64,000 bases of DNA from Conexibacter woesei DSM 14684. Its GTDB lineage: Bacteria; Actinomycetota; Thermoleophilia; Solirubrobacterales; Solirubrobacteraceae. Under the pieces are notes generated by a model that did not search any database, was not told the origin of the DNA, and saw nothing but the letters and a program-made list of their open reading frames with translations. A program made the position numbers and the translations under genes. Shown in pieces: positions 25,055-32,739 of the stretch. The stretch is from assembly GCF_000025265.1 (NCBI RefSeq), contig NC_013739.1, positions 2,914,001 through 2,978,000 on the forward strand. The letters are read 5' to 3'. The first letter of the stretch is position 1. Every line of letters starts with the position of its first letter.

Positions 25055-28000
25055 GTGTTCGTCAGGCAACGGAGGACGGTCGTGGCGGCGTGCGCCGCGG
25101 CGGCCGGCATCGCGCTGGGCGCCCCCGCGGGGGCGCACGCGGTCACGTCGGGGGACGCATACGCGAACCAGGACGCGAACGCATGCAGCTGGACGTTCGG
25201 CACCGCCGGTGTCGAGAAGGTCGTCGCGCTCGCCGGCGGCGAGTTCGAGATGACGAGCCTGAAGAACAAGGTCGCCTCGCCGGCGCAGGAGCTGGTGCAG
25301 GGGACGACGGCCTCGGACGAGTTCCGCTTCGAGTGGGACGGGACGACGCTGCGCGGCTCGACCGGCGGCTGGAGCTGCGGTGCCGGCGCGGCGAGAACGG
25401 TGACGGTCGGCGGGGAGGAGGCGATCCAGCTCGACGTGACGCTGTCGCGCACCGGCGTCGACGTGACGAAGCGCTACGTCGTCTTCCCGTCGACCTCGCT
25501 GATCCGCGAGCAGGTGATCTACAGAAACACGTCCGCGAGCGCGAGAACGCTGGCGAGACCGAGCTTCCTGCACCAGCGGATGCTCGGCGCCGACGCGGCG
25601 GCGAACGACGTCGACCTGACCTTCATGACCGGCGCGAGCGCCGGCCACCTCAACCACGGCTCGTGGACCTCGCGCGTCGCGCCGCTGTCGAGCACCTACC
25701 GGCGCGACTTCGACAGCTACGACCAGCTCGCGTGCGGCAGCGACGCGCTGGCGCAGAGATGCGCGACGCAGGTCGCCTACAAGGAGACGAGCGCGACCTA
25801 CATCCCGTGGCTCGACTTCCGCAACGTCGCGCGGGAGGACGGGATCTCGTTCGGGCTCGACCTGCACGGCCGCTGGAAGGCAGCGGTCGGCAGCGTAGAC
25901 GGCGCGCCGGGCGGCGTGTCGGTGACGCTGCCCAACTTCGACGCCAGCGTGGCGCCCGGCGAGAGCGTCACGACCCCGAGATCGTGGATGCTGACCTACG
26001 CCGGCGACCACGACGAGATGACCAACCGGCTGCTCGCGTGGCAGTACAGATACCTGTGGGACTACACGCGCGACCCATACTTCGCGGGCGTGCGGATGCT
26101 CGGCTTCTGGCGCGCCGGCGCCTCCGGCTATTACGGCACCGGCGGCGGCTACGACCCGACCGGTCTGCTGCAGAAGGTCTTCGGCCTCGCCGACCACATG
26201 CGCCACGTCGGCGCCGACGGCTACCACCGCGACTACGGCTGGTGGGACCAGATCGGCACGTGGAACGGCCCCGACTGGAGACAGAGCCACGACTACCTCG
26301 CGAAGTCGGGGATCCGGCAGACGCTCTATCAGCCGACGTACAACTCGCAGACGGGCGCGGCTGCGTACAACGTCAACCCGGCGTGGTGGGCGCAGGGCGT
26401 CCCGTGCAGCGAGAACGACGTCTTCGGCTTCAGACTGATCGACCTGTCGATCCCGCTCGCCGCCGACTGGCTGCAGAGAACGCTGGTCGGCAACGCGCAG
26501 AAGTGGGGCGACCACGCCTGGCGCAACGACGTCTGCCCGATCGGCAACGCCAACGGCGCGATCCAGCTGAAGCAGAGCGAGGCGCTCGTGAGAGCGAGCC
26601 TCGGCTTCCTCGACGCGCGCCCGGACTCCTCGATCCAGAGCGTCAACTCGGGCGGCACCGAGTTCGGCTGGGAGCTGATCCGCCGCTCCTCCAGCGCCAG
26701 CTTCACCGACGACAGAGGCGACACCGCGCTCTATGACGCGTCGCGGCTGTTCCCGGTCGACAAGATCTCCGGCATGCCGGACGCCTGGGTCCCGGACCAG
26801 TGCTCGGCCGCGTTCAACTTCACGCTCGCGTTCACGCCCGACTACACCGGCACGACGAGCGACCCGGCGAAGCTCGAGTGCCTGCGCGAGGTGGTCGAGC
26901 GCTACCGCTACCTGAAGGCCGCCGGCGTCGCCGGCCGCTGGATCCGCTACTACCACCCGAGCGGGACCGGCGTGCAGCGCGCCTGGCTTCAGCGCGTCAG
27001 CAGAGACGGCACCAAGAGCATCCTGATGCTCGGCAGAGACCAGACCGGCGCGGTCACGGTCCACCCGAAGGGCCTCAACCCCGGCGACAGCTACACGGTC
27101 AGCTTCCAGCTCGGGACGGGGACCGCGGGGACGCGCACCGGCGCCGACCTGATGAGCAGAGGGATCGTGCTGACCAGCCCGCAGACCGGTGAGCTGATCT
27201 GGCTCGGCATGCCGAAGCGGCCCGGCGCCGGCGGCGACAGAACGGCGCCGACCGCGCCGGCCTCGGTCACCGCCAGATACGAGACGAACATGAGCGTCCC
27301 GGGCGTCGGGCTGACCTGGCCGGCGTCGAGCGACGACCACTTCCTCAGCGGCTACGACGTGCTGCGCGACGGCGCGAGGATCGCCGTCGTCAGCAAGGGC
27401 ACCTACTACTTCGACCACTCGCCTGCGGCGAGCACCCAGTCGACCTACGCGGTGCGGGCCTTCGACGCCGACGGCAACCGTTCCGCGACGGTCTCCACGA
27501 CGCCGACCGCGACCGACGCGATCGTGCTCGACGGCGCGGCCGGCGCGCTCAGATACGCCGGCGGCGGTTGGAGCCACCAGACGGGCAGAGTGGAGGCGTA
27601 CGCCGGCACGCTGTCGGTCTCCTCGACCGCCGGCGACTCCGTCGGCCACGTCTTCGAGGGCTCGGGCGTGACCTGGTACGCGAAGCTCGGGCCGGGCAAC
27701 GGCAAGGCGGCGGTCACGATCGACGGCAGAGAGCGGACGGTCGTCGACCTGTTCGCGCCCGACGAGACCAACTGGCGCATCCCGGTCTTCTCGCGCACGT
27801 GGAACTCGACGGCGCGCCATCGCGTCGAGATCACGGTGCTGCCCGACCGCAACACGCGCTCGACCGGCACCGCGGTCAACGTCGACGGCCTGCGGGTGCG
27901 CACGACCCGCCCGACCGTCACCGAGGACGACGCATTCACCTACGGCGGAACGGGCTGGAAGCGCCCGAGCGCCCAGGTCGAGGCGTCGAACCAGAGCATC

Positions 28001-29848
28001 ACCTCGACCGCATCCTCCACCGCGCAGCAGTACGACTTCACCGTCTGCCGCACCGCGTGCGGCGGCTTCAGCGGGACGCAGGGCGGCAGCGACTGGCGCT
28101 ACCAGGACCTCCGCGGCGGCGTCTGGAGCGACATCGCGACCTACACGCCGAGAGATCCGACCTACGGCCGGATCTGGCACGACACGACGCCCTCGGTCGG
28201 CGGCTGGGTCTTCCCGCAGGCGATCCATCCCGGTGAGTCGATCGACACGGCGCGCACGTGGACGGCGCCGCGCAGCGGGACGATCGACATCGCCAGCCGG
28301 CCCGCGAAGGACGTCGCGGGCGGCGACGGCGTCGTCGTGAAGGTCACGAAGAACGGCACGACGATCGCCGGCCCGCGGACGATCGCGGCGACCGACAAGG
28401 TCGGCGCCGACATGGACCTCGCCGGCGTCACGGTCGCGGCCGGCGACCAGATCCGTTTCGAGATCAACCGCATCGGGACGTACAACTCCGACAGAACGAA
28501 CTGGGATCCGGAGATCCTCTACCGCCGTCCCGCCGGCGGCTGCGCGCTCGCCTGTCAGTCGTTCTCGGCGCTGCAGGGCGTCGGCGACTGGCGCTACCAG
28601 GGCGAGTCGGGCGGCAGCTGGAGCGACCTCTCGCAGTACGGGAGCGCGAGCGCGGACGGACCCGGCTGGAGCGACGGGGCGGGCAGCGGGCCGCGCCTCG
28701 TCCTGCGCGACGCGATCCGTCCCGGCGCGGCCGGCGGCGCTGCCCGCGCGTGGACCGCGCCGAGAGCCGGCGTCGTCGACGTCGACGGCGTGCCGGCGAA
28801 GATCGACACGGCCGGCGACGGCGTCGTCGTGAAGATCACGAAGAACGGGACGACGGTCGCGGGGCCGCGGACGATCGCGGCCGGCGACACGACCGGCTCG
28901 GCCTTCGGGGCGACGGGGGTGACGGTGGCGGAGGGCGACCAGATCCGCTTCGAGATCGCCGCCGGTGCGACGTGGGCCGGCGACCTGACGCGGTGGGACC
29001 CGTCGGTCAGATACCAGGGCGCGTGCCAGCTCGCCTGCCAGCAGTTCGGCGACGTGCAGGGCGACCGCAACTGGCGCTACCAGGACCAGCGCAACGGCTC
29101 GTGGACCGACATCGCGTCGTTCCTGCCGACCGGCTTCGCGACCGGGCCGACGTGGCACGACGCGACGCCGTCGACCGGCGGCTGGGTGTTCGAGCGGGTG
29201 CAGCACCCGGGCCAGTCGATCGACACGGCGCGGACGTGGATCGCGCCGGTGACGGGCACGGTCGACATCGCCTCGAGACCGTTCAAGTTCGACACCAACC
29301 CGGCCGGCGACGGCGTCGTCGTGCGGGTGACGCGCAACGGCAGAACGGTGCTCGGACCGCGGACGATCGCGGCGACCGACGGGACCGGGTCGGCGTTCGA
29401 CCTCAGAGGCCTCGACGTCGCCGAGGGCGACGCGATCCGCTTCGAGATCAACCGCAACGGCACGTACAGCTCCGACCAGACCAGCTGGGATCCGCAGGTC
29501 GAGTACACCGCGACGGGCAGAGCCGCCGCGCCGTCGTACGACCCGCTGACGACGTCGACGCCGTCCGGGCCGCTGACCGCGGAGGCGACGGTGACCGGCA
29601 GAACGGTCGAGCTGATCGGCCGCCGCTGCGACGCGTGCGGCGTCGTCGACGTCTACGTCGACGGCGTCTTCACCGACCGCGTCGACACGTTCGGCTACCG
29701 CGGACCGAACACGTGGCAGGCGCTGCTGTGGAAGCGCAGCTGGGCGACCTCGGCTGCGCGCACGATCAGAGTGGTCGTGACCGGCGCCAAGTCGCAGGAG
29801 GCCCGCGGTGCGGCGGTCTTCCTCGACAGCATCCAGGCGACCGGATGA
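25055..29848 (+). CDS. Very large secreted glycosidase, clan GH-D (GH36-like) with FN3 and repeated accessory domains
   Basis: A 1597-residue exported protein. A Sec signal peptide (MFVRQRR, then an Ala-rich core ending AHA, about residue 28) has no lipobox. Residues 30-320 look like the beta-sandwich of GH36; residues 330-640 look like its barrel, with candidate nucleophile D492 in WRND and acid/base D552/D553 in SGGTEF...FTDD. A fibronectin type III domain (about 730-820), a beta domain (823-950), three tandem repeats (1002-1484) and a last beta domain follow. It probably releases alpha-linked sugars from a polymer for the importers. About 30 of roughly 115 arginines are AGA. GTG 25055 follows GGAAGGAGAGAG. 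The family call rests on motifs only. Confidence 0.75.
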   Translation: MFVRQRRTVVAACAAAAGIALGAPAGAHAVTSGDAYANQDANACSWTFGTAGVEKVVALAGGEFEMTSLKNKVASPAQELVQGTTASDEFRFEWDGTTLRGSTGGWSCGAGAARTVTVGGEEAIQLDVTLSRTGVDVTKRYVVFPSTSLIREQVIYRNTSASARTLARPSFLHQRMLGADAAANDVDLTFMTGASAGHLNHGSWTSRVAPLSSTYRRDFDSYDQLACGSDALAQRCATQVAYKETSATYIPWLDFRNVAREDGISFGLDLHGRWKAAVGSVDGAPGGVSVTLPNFDASVAPGESVTTPRSWMLTYAGDHDEMTNRLLAWQYRYLWDYTRDPYFAGVRMLGFWRAGASGYYGTGGGYDPTGLLQKVFGLADHMRHVGADGYHRDYGWWDQIGTWNGPDWRQSHDYLAKSGIRQTLYQPTYNSQTGAAAYNVNPAWWAQGVPCSENDVFGFRLIDLSIPLAADWLQRTLVGNAQKWGDHAWRNDVCPIGNANGAIQLKQSEALVRASLGFLDARPDSSIQSVNSGGTEFGWELIRRSSSASFTDDRGDTALYDASRLFPVDKISGMPDAWVPDQCSAAFNFTLAFTPDYTGTTSDPAKLECLREVVERYRYLKAAGVAGRWIRYYHPSGTGVQRAWLQRVSRDGTKSILMLGRDQTGAVTVHPKGLNPGDSYTVSFQLGTGTAGTRTGADLMSRGIVLTSPQTGELIWLGMPKRPGAGGDRTAPTAPASVTARYETNMSVPGVGLTWPASSDDHFLSGYDVLRDGARIAVVSKGTYYFDHSPAASTQSTYAVRAFDADGNRSATVSTTPTATDAIVLDGAAGALRYAGGGWSHQTGRVEAYAGTLSVSSTAGDSVGHVFEGSGVTWYAKLGPGNGKAAVTIDGRERTVVDLFAPDETNWRIPVFSRTWNSTARHRVEITVLPDRNTRSTGTAVNVDGLRVRTTRPTVTEDDAFTYGGTGWKRPSAQVEASNQSITSTASSTAQQYDFTVCRTACGGFSGTQGGSDWRYQDLRGGVWSDIATYTPRDPTYGRIWHDTTPSVGGWVFPQAIHPGESIDTARTWTAPRSGTIDIASRPAKDVAGGDGVVVKVTKNGTTIAGPRTIAATDKVGADMDLAGVTVAAGDQIRFEINRIGTYNSDRTNWDPEILYRRPAGGCALACQSFSALQGVGDWRYQGESGGSWSDLSQYGSASADGPGWSDGAGSGPRLVLRDAIRPGAAGGAARAWTAPRAGVVDVDGVPAKIDTAGDGVVVKITKNGTTVAGPRTIAAGDTTGSAFGATGVTVAEGDQIRFEIAAGATWAGDLTRWDPSVRYQGACQLACQQFGDVQGDRNWRYQDQRNGSWTDIASFLPTGFATGPTWHDATPSTGGWVFERVQHPGQSIDTARTWIAPVTGTVDIASRPFKFDTNPAGDGVVVRVTRNGRTVLGPRTIAATDGTGSAFDLRGLDVAEGDAIRFEINRNGTYSSDQTSWDPQVEYTATGRAAAPSYDPLTTSTPSGPLTAEATVTGRTVELIGRRCDACGVVDVYVDGVFTDRVDTFGYRGPNTWQALLWKRSWATSAARTIRVVVTGAKSQEARGAAVFLDSIQATG
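28058..29506 (+). repeat. Three tandem protein repeats of about 155 residues in the glycosidase
   Basis: Units at 28058-28522, 28553-29014 and 29036-29506 share an ordered set of motifs: a cysteine-flanked start, DWRYQ or NWRYQ, WSDI/WTDI, AxTWxAP, GDGVVVKVTKNG, GPRTIAA, GDQIRFEI and a closing WDP. Each is linked by a Cys-rich hinge (CALAC, CQLAC). Unit 2 is the most diverged. The pattern suggests an all-beta adhesion or glycan-binding module; I do not recognise a named family. Confidence 0.85.
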
Positions 29849-30870
29849 TCCTGGACGCAGGCAATCTCGCGGACTATCTGCGGGATCTCGCGATCGCCCC
29901 CTCGGAGGGGGCGGTCGCGGTGCGTCCGCTCGGCGGCGGCGTCTCCGGGACGGTGCTGCTGGCGGAGTGGGAGGAGGGCGGCGTCGTCGTCAAGCAGACG
30001 CACGAGCGGATGCGGGTCGCCGCCGAGTGGGAGTTCGACCGGCGGCGGGTCTTCGTCGAGCGCGACTGCCTCGAGCTGCTGGCGCGGATCGCGCCCGGCG
30101 TCGCGCCGCGGGTCGTCTTCTCCGACGCCGAGCGGTTCGCGTTCGGGATGACGATCGCGCCGCCGGGCGGCGTCGTCTGGGCCGAGTCGTTGCGCGCGGG
30201 GGAGACGCGTCCGCGCGCGACGGCCGCCGCGGCCGAGCTGCTCGCGCGGCTGCAGGCGGCGACCGCCGGTGACGGCGCCGTCGCGGAGCAGTTCGGCGAC
30301 CTGATGCCGCTGGTGGAGGGCCGCGTCGACCCGTTCCACCGCACCGTCGCCCGGGCCCGCCCGGAGCTGACGGAGGCGATCGGCCGCGAGGTGCGGCGGC
30401 TGCTGTCGGTTCGGTCCGTGCTCTCGCACGGCGACTTCTCGCCGAAGAACGTGATCGCCTATCCCGACCGCGTGCTGATGCTCGACTGCGAGACGGCGCA
30501 CTGGGGCGACCCGTCGTTCGACGTCGCGTTCATGCTGATGCACCTGCTGCTCGACGGCAGCCGGCCCGGGCGCGCGCATGCCCCGGCGGCCGCCGACGCG
30601 GCGTGCTTCTGGCAGACCTACCGGGCGGCAGGCGGGCTGGCCGACGACGAGCGGGCCGTCGTCGCCGAGCTGGGCTGCCTGCTGCTCGCGCGCGTCTGCG
30701 GCAAGTCGCCGCTGCCGACGCTCGTCGAGGGAGAGCACAGAGCGGCGGTCGAGCGCTACGGCGCCCGCCTTCTGCTCGACGGTGCGCTCGACGACGTCGG
30801 CGCGGCGCTCGCGCTCGCACCAGACCACCTCGACCACATGGAGCCCGATGACCCCGATCACGATCGCTGA
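29845..30870 (+). CDS. Aminoglycoside-phosphotransferase-fold small-molecule kinase
   Basis: A 341-residue protein of the APH/choline-kinase fold. The catalytic motif HGDFSPKN has H195 and base D197; the metal motif LDCE has D214 and E216 and continues AHWGDPSFDVAF. The N-terminal Gly loop is LGGGVSGTV with Lys in VVVKQT. Such enzymes phosphorylate hydroxyls on small molecules, including sugars and amino alcohols. ATG 29845 overlaps the glycosidase stop and the end overlaps the enolase paralogue by 23 bases, so kinase product and enolase-like substrate may be the same compound. Resistance is a less likely role in this operon. Confidence 0.85.
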   Translation: MILDAGNLADYLRDLAIAPSEGAVAVRPLGGGVSGTVLLAEWEEGGVVVKQTHERMRVAAEWEFDRRRVFVERDCLELLARIAPGVAPRVVFSDAERFAFGMTIAPPGGVVWAESLRAGETRPRATAAAAELLARLQAATAGDGAVAEQFGDLMPLVEGRVDPFHRTVARARPELTEAIGREVRRLLSVRSVLSHGDFSPKNVIAYPDRVLMLDCETAHWGDPSFDVAFMLMHLLLDGSRPGRAHAPAAADAACFWQTYRAAGGLADDERAVVAELGCLLLARVCGKSPLPTLVEGEHRAAVERYGARLLLDGALDDVGAALALAPDHLDHMEPDDPDHDR

Positions 30871-32182
30871 GCTGGACGCGCTGGAGATCCTCGACTCGCG
30901 CGGCCGTCCGACGGTGGAGGCGCGGATCACGCTCTCCGACGGCCGCGCGGTGCGCGCGAGCGTGCCGTCCGGGGCGTCGACCGGCCGCCACGAGGCGGTC
31001 GAACGCCGCGACGGTGACCCCGCGCGCTACGGCGGTCGCGGCGTGCGCGGGGCGGTCGCGGCGATCGAGGGCGAGATCGCCGCGGCGCTGATCGGCCGCG
31101 AGCCCGAGCAGCGTGCCGTCGACGCCGTCCTGCGCGAGCTGGACGGGACGCAGGACAAGTCCCGCCTCGGCGCCAACGCGATCCTCGCCGTCTCGCTCGC
31201 GACCGCGCGGGCCGCGGCGCTCGCCGCCGGGCAGCCGCTGTGGCGCCACCTCGCCCGGGGCGGGGAGGTCACGCTTCCGCGGCCGATGGTCAACATCCTC
31301 AGCGGGGGACTCCACGCCGGCCGCCAGCTCGACTTCCAGGACTTCCTCGTGATCCCGGTCGCGGCGGAACGCTTCGGGGACGCGCTGGAGGCGGTCGTCG
31401 CCGTACACGCGGCGATGGGGGAGCTGCTGGCCGAGCGCGGCCTCGTGACGCTGAAGGCCGACGAGGGCGGCTACGGTCCGGCGCTGGCGGACCACCGCGA
31501 GGCGCTGCGCCTGCTCGACGAGGCCGTCCTGCGGGCCGGCTTCGCGCTCGGCGAGGAGGTCGCCTACGCGCTCGACGTCGCGGCGACCCACTTCCACGAC
31601 CCGGCGTCGGGCAGCTACCGGCTGGCGTCGGAGGGCCGCACGCTCGACCCCGCCGAGCTGACCGCGTACGTTGCGGAGCTGGCCGACGAGCACCCGATCG
31701 TGTCGGTCGAGGATCCGCTGGCGGAGGACGACTGGCCCGCGTGGGCGGGACTGACCGCCCGCCTCGGCTCGCGCCTGCAGGTGATCGGCGACGACCTCTT
31801 CACGACGAGCCTCGACCGCCTCGAGCGCGGCATCGCCGAGCGCTCCGCCAACGCCGTGCTCGTGAAGATGAACCAGATCGGCACGATCAGCGAGACCGTC
31901 GACGTCGTGTCGCGCGCGCGGGCGGCCGGCTTCACCACCGTCATCTCGGCCCGCTCCGGCGAGACCGAGGACCCCGTGCTCGCCGACCTCGCCGTCGGCC
32001 TCGCCGGCGGTCAGATCAAGATCGGCTCGGTCACCCAGTCAGAGCGGCTCGCGAAGTACAACCGCCTGCTGCGGATCGAGCGCGAGCTCGGCGACGCGGC
32101 CCAGCTCGCACCGCCGCTCGCGCTCAGTCGTCTCTCGGGCAGTGGCGATTTCGGCGTGGACGACCGGGTCGGCGTCTCCTGA
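30848..32182 (+). CDS. Enolase paralogue with altered active site
   Basis: A 444-residue protein that aligns along the whole of bacterial enolase. Kept are SGASTG, the Mg ligands (ALDVA, SVEDP, GDDLF), the acid DEGG, the base K340 in VLVKMNQIG and Lys in QIKIG. Changed are the HRSGETED motif (A368 for His), NGG-x-HADN (SGGLHAGR) and QEF (QDF). Enolase dehydrates 2-phosphoglycerate; loss of these substrate contacts suggests another, possibly phosphorylated, hydroxy acid. It closes the long sugar operon, right behind a kinase. The real glycolytic enolase is probably elsewhere. It overlaps the kinase gene by 23 bases. Confidence 0.88.
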   Translation: MTPITIAELDALEILDSRGRPTVEARITLSDGRAVRASVPSGASTGRHEAVERRDGDPARYGGRGVRGAVAAIEGEIAAALIGREPEQRAVDAVLRELDGTQDKSRLGANAILAVSLATARAAALAAGQPLWRHLARGGEVTLPRPMVNILSGGLHAGRQLDFQDFLVIPVAAERFGDALEAVVAVHAAMGELLAERGLVTLKADEGGYGPALADHREALRLLDEAVLRAGFALGEEVAYALDVAATHFHDPASGSYRLASEGRTLDPAELTAYVAELADEHPIVSVEDPLAEDDWPAWAGLTARLGSRLQVIGDDLFTTSLDRLERGIAERSANAVLVKMNQIGTISETVDVVSRARAAGFTTVISARSGETEDPVLADLAVGLAGGQIKIGSVTQSERLAKYNRLLRIERELGDAAQLAPPLALSRLSGSGDFGVDDRVGVS

Positions 32183-32204
32183 ACAACGGCGCATTTGCGC
32201 TGAT

Positions 32205-32215
32205 CTCGGATCCAA
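32205..32215. promoter_or_regulatory. Operator-like site, upstream copy
   Basis: CTCGGATCCAA is the reverse complement of TTGGATCCGAG at 32294-32304. The two inverted copies lie 89 bp apart in an unusually AT-rich gap. The TTGGATCC core resembles FadR-type GntR operators, and a regulator of that class is the last gene of the operon (40843). Confidence 0.5.
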
Positions 32216-32281
32216 GTTTGATTCGCATGAGGGCAGATAACATCACATTTTTCTAAAAACTAAGCGGCAAGCGGCCCGCTC

Positions 32282-32310
32282 TTGACATAGGAATTGGATC
32301 CGAGTACGGT
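32282..32310 (+). promoter_or_regulatory. Consensus promoter giving a leaderless transcript
   Basis: TTGACA (32282-32287) and TACGGT (32305-32310) are 17 bp apart. Seven bases further is ATG 32317, so RNA should start on the A of the start codon. The gap 32183-32316 is AT-rich for this genome, holding TTTTTCTAAAAACT. Confidence 0.7.
32294..32304. promoter_or_regulatory. Operator-like site inside the promoter spacer
   Basis: TTGGATCCGAG fills most of the space between -35 and -10, where a bound repressor would exclude RNA polymerase. It is the inverted twin of 32205-32215. Confidence 0.55.
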
Positions 32311-32316
32311 CGCGAA

Positions 32317-32739
32317 ATGACCTCGCTTTCCACTGTCGAGCTGTTCGTCAACGGCACGCTCATGCGCGGCTTGCAGCTGCACGACAACCTCGCCGGGGCG
32401 ACCTTCCTCGGCGAGCGCACGACCGTCCCGGCCTACCGCCTGCATGCGATCGACGAGTCGTATCCCGCGATGGTCCGAGACGACGAGAACGGCACGGCGA
32501 TCGCCGGAGAGCTGTACGCGATGGAGCTGCGACAGCTCGCGCGCGTCCTCGAACGCGAACCGGCGGGTCTCGGCATCGGCGTGATCGAGCTCGACGACGC
32601 CGCCGGCCACCGCATCGGCGTCGTCTGGACCGGAGGCGAGCTGCCGGCGACCGCGACGGACATCACCCAGCTCGGCGGCTGGCGCGCGTACATCGCCGAG
32701 CGGTCCGCGGCGACGGTCGGCGAGGAGACGGGCAGATGA
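32317..32739 (+). CDS. Gamma-glutamylcyclotransferase-like domain protein (allophanate hydrolase C-domain type)
   Basis: A 140-residue protein whose start (VELFVNGTLMRGLQL) and later parts (GELYAMEL, GLGIGVIEL) resemble the small C-terminal domain of allophanate hydrolase and related gamma-glutamylcyclotransferase-like folds. It is read from a promoter with no leader, so no ribosome site precedes ATG 32317. It overlaps the gamma-glutamyltransferase-like gene by 4 bases, a suggestive pairing. It could bind or process a gamma-glutamyl or urea-derived amide; no catalytic residue can be named with confidence. Confidence 0.7.
   Translation: MTSLSTVELFVNGTLMRGLQLHDNLAGATFLGERTTVPAYRLHAIDESYPAMVRDDENGTAIAGELYAMELRQLARVLEREPAGLGIGVIELDDAAGHRIGVVWTGGELPATATDITQLGGWRAYIAERSAATVGEETGR

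Noticed and set aside
25013-29206. Minus-strand open frame of 1397 codons opposite the secreted glycosidase
   Set aside because: The low-complexity Arg/Val/Asp composition and repeats merely mirror the plus-strand protein repeats. No start context or domain supports it.
28058-29506. Repeated DNA as a possible CRISPR array or mobile repeat
   Set aside because: The periodicity of about 480 bases is in frame and encodes three homologous protein modules; there are no short identical repeats with unique spacers.
29845-30870. APH-fold gene considered as an antibiotic-resistance determinant
   Set aside because: It is embedded by overlaps in a sugar operon between a glycosidase and an enolase paralogue, and the fold covers many metabolic kinases.
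32183-32316. AT-rich gap considered as an integration site or transfer boundary
   Set aside because: There are no tRNA, direct repeats, integrase or transposase nearby; the AT content is explained by a promoter with two operator-like sites.
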